This document shows positions 7,602 through 15,220 of a stretch of 39,565 bases of DNA, one piece after another. The number at the start of each line of letters is the position of its first letter. The first letter of the stretch is position 1. The DNA comes from Roseateles sp. (GTDB lineage Bacteria; Pseudomonadota; Gammaproteobacteria; Burkholderiales; Burkholderiaceae_C). Under the pieces are notes generated by a model. It was given only the letters and a program-made list of their open reading frames with translations, did no database searches and was not told the origin of the DNA. The stretch is taken from assembly GCA_019234295.1 (NCBI GenBank), contig JAFALK010000053.1:1-39565 (forward strand). The letters are read 5' to 3'. The position numbers were made by a program, and so were the translations under genes.

Positions 7602-8636
7602 ATGCAAAGACGAAACTTCCTCGTGGCTGCTGCCGCACTACCCGCAGCACCGCGCGCGGCGCTGGCCCTGGACTGGCTGTCGTCCGGATCCGGTTCGGCG
7701 GCACCGCTGTCGGGGGCCCGGGAATGGATCAACGCAGCGCCGCTGGACCTCGAAGCGCTGCGAGGCAAGGTCGTGCTGATCGACTTCTGGACCTACTCTT
7801 GCATCAACTGCCTGCGCACCCTCCCCTATCTGAAGGCCTGGGCGGCCAAGTACCGCGAGGCGGGCCTGGTGGTGGTCGGCGTGCACACGCCGGAATTCGA
7901 TTTCGAGAAGAGCTCAGCCAACGTCCGCCAGGCTGTGCGGGACCTGGCCATCGACTACCCGGTCGCTGTGGACAGCGACTACACGATCTGGAACGCCTGG
8001 CGTAATCGCGCCTGGCCGGCGCTGTACTTCGTCGATGCCGAGGGCCGGCTGCGCCACCAGCAGTACGGAGAAGGCCACTACGAAGAGCTGGAGCGCCTGA
8101 TCCAGTCCTTGTTGCGCGAGCGCGGCGAGGCCAGGGTGCCTGTGGGGATTGCAACCCCCGCAGGAGACGGCACGCAAGCGGCCGGCGGCCCGGGCCGCGT
8201 GCTCACGCCGGAGACCTATGTCGGCTACGGCCAAGCCGAGGGAGCGGCGGTCCCGCTGCTGCCGGATCGAACGCAGTCCTACGCGCTGCCGCAGAGGCTC
8301 TCCTTCAACCAATGGGCGTTCGCGGGGCCTTGGCGGGTGGAGCGAGAACGGGCGGTGGCGCAGGCCGCCGGCGCCCGTGTGAGCTATCGCTTCGGCGCAC
8401 GCGACCTGCACATGGTGCTGGGGCCCGGCGACCAGCCCGCGCGCTTTCATGTGCTGCTCGACGGAAAGCCGCCCGGTGCGAATCACGGAAGCGACACCGA
8501 CGCGCAAGGCACGGGCAGCGTGGACCGCCTGAAGCTTTTCCAGCTTCTGCGGCTCGCGGGCGCCAACCGGGATCGTGTCTTCGAGATCGAGTTCCTGACG
8601 CCCGGCGTGCAGGCCTTCGCCTTCACCTTCGGATAG
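7602..8636 (+). CDS. Exported thioredoxin-like protein with DipZ-type C-terminal domain
   Basis: This is a predicted periplasmic thiol-redox protein of 344 residues. A signal segment (MQRRNFLVAAAALPAAPRAA, twin-arginine-like RR but incomplete) precedes a TlpA-like thioredoxin domain. That domain has the active site SCINC with Cys67 and Cys70. The C-terminal third (LSFNQWAFAGPWRVE through FLTPGVQAFAFTFG) matches the beta-sandwich found at the end of DipZ/CcdA-fusion proteins. The membrane CcdA domain that normally donates electrons is absent from this polypeptide and from the neighbourhood. The ribosome-binding site is weak. It is divergent from maoC across 153 bases. Confidence 0.88.
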   Translation: MQRRNFLVAAAALPAAPRAALALDWLSSGSGSAAPLSGAREWINAAPLDLEALRGKVVLIDFWTYSCINCLRTLPYLKAWAAKYREAGLVVVGVHTPEFDFEKSSANVRQAVRDLAIDYPVAVDSDYTIWNAWRNRAWPALYFVDAEGRLRHQQYGEGHYEELERLIQSLLRERGEARVPVGIATPAGDGTQAAGGPGRVLTPETYVGYGQAEGAAVPLLPDRTQSYALPQRLSFNQWAFAGPWRVERERAVAQAAGARVSYRFGARDLHMVLGPGDQPARFHVLLDGKPPGANHGSDTDAQGTGSVDRLKLFQLLRLAGANRDRVFEIEFLTPGVQAFAFTFG

Positions 8637-8758
8637 GCCGGCGCGTTATTCCAGAAAGCTGAAAAGCTTGCTGCCTCCAGCGCTCTTAATCCGCAAGACC
8701 ATCACTCCTAGAGTGCGTGCAAGGACTTGATGTTCAGGTCTTCACAGAAAGGCATCAC

Positions 8759-9568
8759 ATGGAAACACATCGACCAGACTCGGGGGTCGCCCTGATCACA
8801 GGCGCCTCCAGCGGCATCGGCGCGGTTTACGCGGACCGACTCGCAAAGCGCGGCCACGACCTCATCCTCGTGGCGCGCGACGTCGCCAAGCTGGAGGCTC
8901 TCGCCGAACGAATCAATCGCAGCACCGGCCGCAGGGTTGACTTCATCGGCGCCGACTTGACGACACTGGACGGTATGCGTCACATCAGCGATGTGCTGGA
9001 GAGCGATGCGCGCATCACGCTGCTGCTCAACAACGCCGGTGTCGGCGCTACCCAGCCGCTGGTCGACTCGGAGGTGAATCGACTGTGCAAGATGATTCAG
9101 CTGAACGTCACCGCGCTGACTCGGCTCACGCACGCTGTGGCTCCGGCCCTCGTGGTGCGAGGCCAAGGCACGATCATCAATATCGCGTCCATCGTGGCGC
9201 TGGCGCCCGAGTTACTTAATGGCGTCTACGCGGCGAGCAAGTCCTACGTGCTGACCTTTTCGCAGGCCTTGCATCACGAACTCGCATCCAAGGGTGTGCG
9301 GATCCAGGTGGTCCTGCCCGGCGCCACCAGCACGGAGTTCTGGAACGTGGCCGGCCTGCCGGTGCAGAAACTGCCGCAAGAGATCGTCATGACGGTAGAC
9401 GACATGGTCGACGCCGCCCTGGTGGGGCTGGACCGCGGCGAGTTGGTCACGATTCCCGCCCTGCCCGACGCGGAGGACTGGGAGCGCTTCGACGCCGCCC
9501 GCAAGGCCATGGGGCCCAAGCTCTCCCGCTCAGTGGCGGCCGAGCGCTACCGGCTCCAAACCGATTGA
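8759..9568 (+). CDS. Short-chain dehydrogenase/reductase (SDR)
   Basis: This is a classical SDR of 269 residues, an NAD(P)-dependent oxidoreductase. The nucleotide-binding TGASSGIG (14-21), structural NNAG (91-94) and catalytic Ser144, Tyr157 and Lys161 are all in place. Arg43 region residues after the second strand (VARDVAKLEAL) favour NADP(H). The ATG at 8759 has GAAAGG upstream and begins just before the first strand; an upstream GTG would add 14 residues without family support. The substrate is unknown. It stands alone between the thioredoxin gene and a small exported protein. Confidence 0.92.
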   Translation: METHRPDSGVALITGASSGIGAVYADRLAKRGHDLILVARDVAKLEALAERINRSTGRRVDFIGADLTTLDGMRHISDVLESDARITLLLNNAGVGATQPLVDSEVNRLCKMIQLNVTALTRLTHAVAPALVVRGQGTIINIASIVALAPELLNGVYAASKSYVLTFSQALHHELASKGVRIQVVLPGATSTEFWNVAGLPVQKLPQEIVMTVDDMVDAALVGLDRGELVTIPALPDAEDWERFDAARKAMGPKLSRSVAAERYRLQTD

Positions 9569-9652
9569 CGCAACTGCTGGCCAGCGGCGCCGACGCAAGC
9601 TGAGCGCCGCGCTCCAGACATGCCACCCCAACCGCCTCTTGCGAAGACAGCG

Positions 9653-10063
9653 ATGAACACCGCCTTCGTGTCCCGCATCGCCGCCCTGCTCATCGCGCCA
9701 TTCATCACGCTCGGTGCCGCCGCGCAGCCATTGCCCACCTCGCCCGAGCCGACGCCCACCACCCGCGTCCTGGCCATTGGCACCATAACGCCGGGGGCCG
9801 ATCCCGTCCGCCTGCGGGAGACCCTGCCGGCCGAAATGCGCGCAACCGCGCAGCTCTATCTCGAAGGCAAGATAGCCCAGTGGTACTCGCTGCAGGGTCG
9901 CCGAGGCGTCGTGTTCGTGCTGAACATGACCGACCCCGCCGTGGCGCTGGATCTGTTGGAGCGACTCCCGCTCGGCCAGGCGCATCTCATGACCTTCGAG
10001 CTGCTCCCGCTCGCGCCCCTGAATCCCCTGCGCCAGTTGATCCGCACGCCACCCGCCCCTTGA
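9653..10063 (+). CDS. Small exported protein, muconolactone-isomerase/YCII-like fold
   Basis: This 136-residue protein has an N-terminal signal peptide ending near GAAAQ. A Pro/Thr linker follows, then a roughly 90-residue ferredoxin-like domain (RVLAIGTITPG to FELLPLAPL). Its pattern resembles muconolactone isomerase or YCII-like proteins that occur as dimeric alpha/beta barrels. No catalytic residue can be assigned. The ATG at 9653 was chosen because it opens directly on the signal peptide; a start 33 bases earlier would add a Pro-rich stretch. It is convergent with the leftward operon that ends at 10103. Confidence 0.7.
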   Translation: MNTAFVSRIAALLIAPFITLGAAAQPLPTSPEPTPTTRVLAIGTITPGADPVRLRETLPAEMRATAQLYLEGKIAQWYSLQGRRGVVFVLNMTDPAVALDLLERLPLGQAHLMTFELLPLAPLNPLRQLIRTPPAP

Positions 10064-10102
10064 GCGGCGGCATGCGGCCGGACCGTTCGCCTTGGCCGTG
10101 AC

Positions 10103-10843
10103 CTACTCATGGGAGGAAACGGACCAGTCGACATCGATGGCGTGGAAGTCGACGGACAAGATCACGCGGTCCTTCAAGGGGAAGTTGTCAGGACCGATGC
10201 GGAAGACGCGCCGCTTCGTGGGAAAGACGAGGCCGCCGAAGTTGCGATGCTCGCTCGCGTAGTTCGCGCTCGATGTCCCGCCGATCACATCGACGCTGTA
10301 GTCGTGCCGACGCAGCAACCCATCGGATCCGAAATACAAAGTCTGGACGGGGCTGTGACTCGCAATCGTGTCCGGAAAGCGAACCTGCAGCCTGCGCCAG
10401 GTCTCGCCGCCCTCATGCCATGGCGCCAATTCGTCGACCTCAACGCCCTGCATCGTCAAGAGGAAGGGCGTCGTCAGGTAGGTCCACATGGCATAGCCGG
10501 CGAAGTAGGCCAGATGCAGCGCATCCCAAGGCGTTGCAAGGCCATGGCCGGCAAAGGCTTGCCGAGGATGCTCGCGCACCTGCAAGGGCTTGTCGTTTAG
10601 ATCCACGATCATCGTACGCCCAGGCTCGAACACTGCGCTCTGGTCCGGATTGCCGAAGGGTCGAATCCTCGTGAGCTGCCGATGAGGGTCGATTGTGAAA
10701 CGCGCGTCGTCGAGCACACCAGGCCATCCCTTCAGCGCCAAGGTCCCGCCGCCGACGCTCGCGTGTGCCGTCAGCCGACTCGCGTTTCGCCAACGTTCCC
10801 ATCCGCCGCGGGCCTTGATGGCCGATTCCAAGAGTGTTGTCAT
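10103..10843 (-). CDS. Uncharacterised protein, last gene of the hxlR operon
   Basis: I do not recognise a named family. The 246-residue protein lacks a signal peptide and opens with MTTLLESAIKARGGWERW, a helix like those preceding LolA-type half-barrels. It continues with many short strands rich in aromatic residues (for example FPTKRRVFRIGPDNFPL). A LolA/LppX-like hydrophobic-binding fold is possible but unproven. The ATG at 10843 has GAAAGGG upstream and starts 13 bases after the hydrolase stop, so translation is probably coupled. Its place beside an epoxide-hydrolase-like enzyme suggests handling of a hydrophobic compound; this is inference only. Confidence 0.75.
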   Translation of the reverse strand: MTTLLESAIKARGGWERWRNASRLTAHASVGGGTLALKGWPGVLDDARFTIDPHRQLTRIRPFGNPDQSAVFEPGRTMIVDLNDKPLQVREHPRQAFAGHGLATPWDALHLAYFAGYAMWTYLTTPFLLTMQGVEVDELAPWHEGGETWRRLQVRFPDTIASHSPVQTLYFGSDGLLRRHDYSVDVIGGTSSANYASEHRNFGGLVFPTKRRVFRIGPDNFPLKDRVILSVDFHAIDVDWSVSSHE

Positions 10844-10856
10844 GTCAGTTGCCCTT

Positions 10857-11741
10857 TCAGTTCTGGAACTGGGCGCGAACTTCCGCCACGGTGCCGCCAG
10901 GATCTTGCAGATGCGGAAAGTGCCCGATGCCCGGAAGCACCTCGAGTTGCACGCCAAGCTTCTGCGCGAACTCGACACCCATGGCCTTGTCGATGTAGAG
11001 ATCCTTCTCACCCCAGATGACTTTCACGGGGGTCTGCAGCTGGTCCAGATGGGACTCCAGGTACTCCTCGTCACGGTCGAACTGAAGGTAGTAGTGGAAG
11101 AACGCATCGACAACCGTCATGCCCTCCCGTTCCCAACCCTCGGACAGATCCTCATGGAGTTCCATCGAGAGGTCGAACTGGACGTCTTCGTCGAGACCTC
11201 GACGGTAGGTGTTCGCCAGGATCTCGTCGCGCGTCTTGTTCATGTACGCGCGAGTCCCCTCTGCGCCCGGCAATGACTTCAGGCTCTGCAGTGGAGCCCA
11301 CATGTGCTGCGGTCGATTGAAAGGCGCGAAGTCACCGACCACGATGGACTTCGCGATCTGCGGCTCGTCCATCGCAAGCAAGAGCGCAGGCAGCGCTCCG
11401 ATGTCGGTGGCGTAGATGACGAGCTTGGATGAATCAATGCCGGCGCGACGGATGTAGTCCTTCAGGAGCAGCGCGTAGTCGCGCGGTGCATAGCTGAAAT
11501 GATCGGCGGAAGGCCTTGTCGACAGGCCATAGCCGGGCCAGTCGAATGCATGAACTTCGAATTCCTGCCCAAGCGTCTCTGCGATCCCCTTCCAGACGTA
11601 AGACGTCTCCGGGAAGCCATGGAGGAAGAGCACGATGCCCCTCGGATCCGGATGCTGGACGGTCATCGTCCGCAGCCTCAAGTCAGCCCGGACCTCCGTG
11701 AATCCGAATTCTGCGGTGGGGTGTTGATGGTCTTGCGACAT
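10857..11741 (-). CDS. Alpha/beta hydrolase with aspartate nucleophile (epoxide hydrolase/haloalkane dehalogenase-like)
   Basis: This is a 294-residue cytoplasmic alpha/beta-hydrolase. The oxyanion motif is HGFPE (41-45). The nucleophile elbow reads YATDIGAL with Asp113 where esterases have Ser. The acid is Asp247 (WGEKD) and the base His274 (GIGHFPH). An Asp nucleophile with HGxP is the pattern of epoxide hydrolases and haloacid or haloalkane dehalogenases, which form an alkyl-enzyme ester. The cap region is helical (about 140-220). The ATG at 11741 has GGAGG upstream. It sits in the hxlR-ohr operon, which fits a role in clearing reactive electrophiles. Which of the two activities applies is open. 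Confidence 0.88.
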   Translation of the reverse strand: MSQDHQHPTAEFGFTEVRADLRLRTMTVQHPDPRGIVLFLHGFPETSYVWKGIAETLGQEFEVHAFDWPGYGLSTRPSADHFSYAPRDYALLLKDYIRRAGIDSSKLVIYATDIGALPALLLAMDEPQIAKSIVVGDFAPFNRPQHMWAPLQSLKSLPGAEGTRAYMNKTRDEILANTYRRGLDEDVQFDLSMELHEDLSEGWEREGMTVVDAFFHYYLQFDRDEEYLESHLDQLQTPVKVIWGEKDLYIDKAMGVEFAQKLGVQLEVLPGIGHFPHLQDPGGTVAEVRAQFQN

Positions 11742-11793
11742 GGCCAGGCCTCCAGTTGAAATGCGCATGAGGGAAATCACAAGAGCCGTCAGC

Positions 11794-12282
11794 TCAGTGA
11801 CCGTGTGAGGTTCCGGTGACCGGGACGGTGAAGGTCACGGTCCGCACGCATTCCTTGCAGTCAGGAAACACCCGGTGTTGAGAGTTGACCAACTCGATGA
11901 GCATCTTGTGCGGCCCCGGCGGCAGGCCGGCCACGCTGATCGTGTTGTTGTCGCTCGCCTCCACCCATCCCCAGGGCAAGTCGTCCATGTGCACGTGAAG
12001 GTGTCCGATTCGCGGAGACACGTTGAGCCCCCCAGCCCCGAAAATCGGCACGATGTGCGCGTTCTCGACGCGATATTGAATCCAGACGATTCCGATTGCG
12101 AGCCCCTTGGGAAGCGGCGTCGGGTCCACGACAAGTTTTGGCGGAGCCTCGTTATCCAGCGTCACATACGGCGATGCGATCTCGACGCCGCCCCCGCTCT
12201 GAGCAAAGGCGTTGGTCAAAATCAGAGGGCCCGCTGCGACTGCGGCGAGCACGATAGTCTTGAGATGCTTGCGCATTCGCAT
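11794..12282 (-). CDS. DUF6130 family exported protein
   Basis: This 162-residue protein has a signal peptide ending AFAQ and one beta-sandwich-like domain with the motif IGHLHVHMDDLPWGW. A second block, ISVAGLPPGPHKMLIELV, is also typical of DUF6130. The function of the family is unknown; the repeated His residues could bind metal, which is speculation. GTG (12288), ATG (12282) and ATG (12276) are all possible starts; the middle one is given because AGTGAG lies just upstream. It is the third gene of the operon, 59 bases after ohr and 52 before the hydrolase. Confidence 0.85.
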   Translation of the reverse strand: MRMRKHLKTIVLAAVAAGPLILTNAFAQSGGGVEIASPYVTLDNEAPPKLVVDPTPLPKGLAIGIVWIQYRVENAHIVPIFGAGGLNVSPRIGHLHVHMDDLPWGWVEASDNNTISVAGLPPGPHKMLIELVNSQHRVFPDCKECVRTVTFTVPVTGTSHGH

Positions 12283-12341
12283 TCTCACTTTTGATAGTCA
12301 ATGGAGTGCCATGGAGAGGGCTGGCCACCGCCTGCCAGCCC

Positions 12342-12764
12342 TCAGGTGATGACGTACGCCACCTCGATGTTTCCCTTCGTCGCGAGCGAGTAAGGGCAGC
12401 GATCATGAGCGCCAGCGACCAGTCGCTGCTTGTCTTCTTCGGCCAACAGGGGAATGCGGATCGTCATCTTCATGGCCAGGGCGAAGCCCATGTCCGCCGC
12501 ATTTCCCAGTGTGACCTCGGCGTCGATCTCCACTCCCTTGGGGACGGCGATGCCGAGTTCCGTGCCCGCACGTCGCATTGCGCCCATGAAACAGGCTGAC
12601 CAGCCAATGCCTAGCAATTGCTCCGGATTGGTTCCTGGACGGCCGAGCGCGGGTGGGGTCAGGACCAGGTCCAGGTAGCCGTCGCTAGAGCGACCGCGAC
12701 CGTCCCGGCCACCTTCGGTGTGAGTCTTCGCGGTGTACAAAGGCGTTTCAATCTTGCGCAGCAT
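12342..12764 (-). CDS. ohr: Organic hydroperoxide resistance protein (Ohr/OsmC family)
   Basis: Ohr reduces organic and fatty-acid hydroperoxides with lipoylated partners. The 140-residue chain has the catalytic Cys58 in GWSACF and the resolving Cys123 in RCPYS. It also has the conserved Glu48 (NPEQLL) and an Arg near position 20 that assist the peroxidatic thiolate, and ends with the family motif ATKGNIEV. The ATG at 12764 has AGGAG upstream. It lies 81 bases downstream of the HxlR gene. Ohr is more often paired with the MarR-type sensor OhrR; here the adjacent regulator is HxlR-type, which is also cysteine-based in some members. Confidence 0.93.
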   Translation of the reverse strand: MLRKIETPLYTAKTHTEGGRDGRGRSSDGYLDLVLTPPALGRPGTNPEQLLGIGWSACFMGAMRRAGTELGIAVPKGVEIDAEVTLGNAADMGFALAMKMTIRIPLLAEEDKQRLVAGAHDRCPYSLATKGNIEVAYVIT

Positions 12765-12845
12765 GAGGGCTTCTCCTGCGGGTTGGCGACCCGACGGACT
12801 CTATGGAATCCGCGCCCAAGGATTGAGAGGCGTATGCGCAGCACG

Positions 12846-13346
12846 CTATTCCTGATTCGGAAATAAGCCATCGAATGCGAACGACTCGATGCGCGAGGAT
12901 CTCGACCTCTGGCGCAGGAACCTGTGTTCGAGTCCGATCGGCTCACCGGTCCGCGCGTCGCTCATCGCCAGCTCCACGGGCTCGCCGGTGCTCGTGTCGA
13001 CGAGCCGCACGGGCTTTCGCCTGCGCATTTCATTCTTGTTTCCCCAGCACATCAGCGCCAACAACACCGGGCGTAAGTCCCGCCCTCTAGCGGTCAAAAG
13101 GTATTCATGGCGCAGAGGTTTCTCACCGTAGAGCCGCTTCTCCAGCGGGCCTGCGTCGACCATGGCAGCGAGCCGGCGCGTCAGCGTGTTCGTGGCGATG
13201 CCCAGTTCGATCTGGAATTCGTCGAAGCGCGAATGACCATGAAAAGCCTCTCGCAGGATCGGCATGTTCCAGCTATCCCCATGGCATCGGCAGCCCGCGC
13301 GAGCCGCGCATGGCATGGCATGGCATTGCATGGATTCGAAACTCAT
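12846..13346 (-). CDS. HxlR-family transcriptional regulator, N-terminus possibly frameshifted
   Basis: The winged-helix core is unmistakable: GDSWNMPILREAF, RFDEFQIELGIATNTLTRRL, then the wing and RHEYLLTARGRDLRPVLLAL. A C-terminal extension follows. As read, the protein has 166 residues. Residues 14-22 (AARAGCRCH) do not fit the family, which should read roughly C-x-x-ARA-x4-GD. A neighbouring frame reads ARLARAADAMG here and would join GDSWN if the CCCC run at 13277-13280 had one more base. A pentanucleotide repeat overlaps the same region. HxlR proteins often sense oxidants or aldehydes through an N-terminal Cys. It heads the leftward operon with ohr; the palindrome at 13391-13410 is a candidate operator. 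Confidence 0.85.
   Translation of the reverse strand: MSFESMQCHAMPCAARAGCRCHGDSWNMPILREAFHGHSRFDEFQIELGIATNTLTRRLAAMVDAGPLEKRLYGEKPLRHEYLLTARGRDLRPVLLALMCWGNKNEMRRRKPVRLVDTSTGEPVELAMSDARTGEPIGLEHRFLRQRSRSSRIESFAFDGLFPNQE
13308..13333. repeat. Pentanucleotide tandem repeat (TGGCA)n in the hxlR 5' coding region
   Basis: Three perfect TGGCA units are followed by one TTGCA and a partial unit. On the coding strand this reads as CATGC-type units just after the predicted hxlR start. Gain or loss of one unit changes the reading frame by two bases, so the tract could switch or detune the regulator. Confidence 0.6.
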
Positions 13347-13390
13347 GCGTCGCAGGGTGCTCCTCCGAGGTGTTGGCTCTGCCCTTCCAG

Positions 13391-13410
13391 CGTTTGCATA
13401 TTGGCAAACG
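13391..13410. promoter_or_regulatory. Perfect 7-bp inverted repeat, candidate HxlR operator
   Basis: CGTTTGC and GCAAACG arms flank a six-base AT-rich spacer (ATATTG). The site lies 45 bases upstream of the hxlR start and 131 bases upstream of the divergent chemoreceptor. Position and symmetry suit autoregulation by the HxlR dimer, possibly affecting both directions. Confidence 0.5.
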
Positions 13411-13540
13411 ATTTTTCGGATATTCACGACGCGACTACCCGTCGATCCGGAAAAACAGATTTGCTTGCATCGTGAAAGTTACGAGCCAGAACTCCTGCAA
13501 ACTTCCCCGGGGGATATCGTCCCTGGAAAGGCTATTCATC

Positions 13541-15196
13541 ATGCAGGCATTTGCAAATCTCAAGATCGGCACCCGACTGGGCCTGAGCTTCACATTGGTG
13601 CTCCTCCTCACCTCCGTTCTCGGCATCTGCTCACTGGTCGCTGTTTCCAGGGTCAACGGTTCGACCCAGGACATCGCGACCAATTGGCTGCCGGCGATCC
13701 GCGCCCTGGGTGAATACCGAAACGCCCTCAATCTCGTTCGGCGTGTGGGCGGCCAATACGCGGTGAGTTCGACCGACGAAGAGTTCGCGCGCTGGGACCA
13801 GCGCATGAATGAAGGCAAGGCCGCTGCCGCCGATTCGTGGAGCCGTTATCGAACGACGATAACCACCGCTGAGGAGAAAGCCTTGGCGAAGTCCATTGAG
13901 GCCGAGCAGGATCGGTATTACAAGGCACAGGAGGAGGTGGTGGCCCTCGCCAAGAGCGAGCGTCATTTCTCGGAGGAGCTGCGCAAAATGTCGCTCGGCG
14001 ACTCGCTGACGAGCTTCAACGCCTTGTTGAACGACATCGAAAAGGACATCGCGCTGCAGGCGAAGGGCGCGGACGGTGCGTTCGAGCAATCGCAAGCGAC
14101 TTTCCATGGCACGCGCTACCTGGTCATTGGCCTGTTGGCCGTGAACCTGGCGCTGAGCGTTGTGATCGCCCATCTCGTGACGCGCTCGATCACGACGCCG
14201 ATCCGCGAGGCGGTTGACGTGGCCGAGACCGTGGCCGGCGGAGACCTCAGCTCGCGGATCGTCATCAAGAGCAGGGACGAGACCGGTCAGCTCCTCGACG
14301 CTCTGCGCCGCATGAACGGCAACCTGGTTGACATCGTCGGCGACGTTCGCAAGGCATCGGACTCGATCGCGACCGGTACCACCCAGATCGCGATGGGCAA
14401 CGCCGACCTCTCGCAGCGGACCGAGGAACAGGCCAGCAATCTTCAGGAGACCGCGGCCTCGATGGAGCAGATGACCGCCACCGTGCAGAAGAATGCCGAG
14501 GCGGCTCAGCAGGCACGCCAGCTTTCGACCACCGCCAGCGACGCGGCCAGCAAGGGCGGCGAAGTCGTCGGCAAGGTGGTCGCCACGATGGCGCAGATCA
14601 GCGAGAGCTCGCGCAGGATCTCCGACATCATCGGCACGATCGACGGCATTGCGTTCCAAACCAACATCCTGGCGCTGAACGCCGCCGTGGAAGCGGCCAG
14701 GGCCGGCGAGCAGGGGCGCGGGTTTGCCGTCGTGGCGAGCGAAGTTCGCAACCTCGCGCAACGCAGCGCCGAGGCCGCGCGGGAGATCAAGAAGCTGATC
14801 AACGACAGCGTGGAAAAGGTCGAGATCGGGAGCGGACTCGTCGGCGATGCGGGCGCCGCGATCGAGGACATCGTCCTGCAGGTCCGACGCGTCAATGACC
14901 TCGTCGGTGAGATCAGCGCATCGAGCATCGAACAGAACCAGGGCATCGGTCAGATCGGCGATGCCGTCAGCCAGCTCGACCAGGTGACCCAGCAAAACGC
15001 GGCGCTGGTCGAGGAAAGTGCCGCCGCCGCCGAAAGCCTCAAACACCAGGCCGACCATCTTGCGCAGACGGTGGCCAAGTTCCGCTTGACCGGAGAAGCT
15101 TTAGGCAAGAGCGCTCCCCTTGCAGCTGCAGCGCGGGTCAGCGCCGCGCGGACGAAGGCTTCCCCAGGCGATGAGGCCAACTGGAAGGCGTTCTGA
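13541..15196 (+). CDS. Methyl-accepting chemotaxis protein with C-terminal NWKAF docking motif
   Basis: This transmembrane chemoreceptor has 551 residues: TM1 (about 10-30), a periplasmic four-helix-bundle-like region, TM2 (about 190-213), HAMP and the cytoplasmic signalling domain. The hairpin tip is conserved ([20 protein letters not shown] around 367-390), as needed for CheA/CheW contact. The chain ends in NWKAF, matching the xWxxF pentapeptide that tethers CheR and CheB; the other two receptors here lack it. The ATG at 13541 follows GGAAAGG. A longer open frame upstream has no receptor features. The binding-protein gene directly downstream could supply its ligand. Ligand unknown. Confidence 0.93.
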   Translation: MQAFANLKIGTRLGLSFTLVLLLTSVLGICSLVAVSRVNGSTQDIATNWLPAIRALGEYRNALNLVRRVGGQYAVSSTDEEFARWDQRMNEGKAAAADSWSRYRTTITTAEEKALAKSIEAEQDRYYKAQEEVVALAKSERHFSEELRKMSLGDSLTSFNALLNDIEKDIALQAKGADGAFEQSQATFHGTRYLVIGLLAVNLALSVVIAHLVTRSITTPIREAVDVAETVAGGDLSSRIVIKSRDETGQLLDALRRMNGNLVDIVGDVRKASDSIATGTTQIAMGNADLSQRTEEQASNLQETAASMEQMTATVQKNAEAAQQARQLSTTASDAASKGGEVVGKVVATMAQISESSRRISDIIGTIDGIAFQTNILALNAAVEAARAGEQGRGFAVVASEVRNLAQRSAEAAREIKKLINDSVEKVEIGSGLVGDAGAAIEDIVLQVRRVNDLVGEISASSIEQNQGIGQIGDAVSQLDQVTQQNAALVEESAAAAESLKHQADHLAQTVAKFRLTGEALGKSAPLAAAARVSAARTKASPGDEANWKAF

Positions 15197-15220
15197 TTTC
15201 CGATCACGGGAACGACTCCA

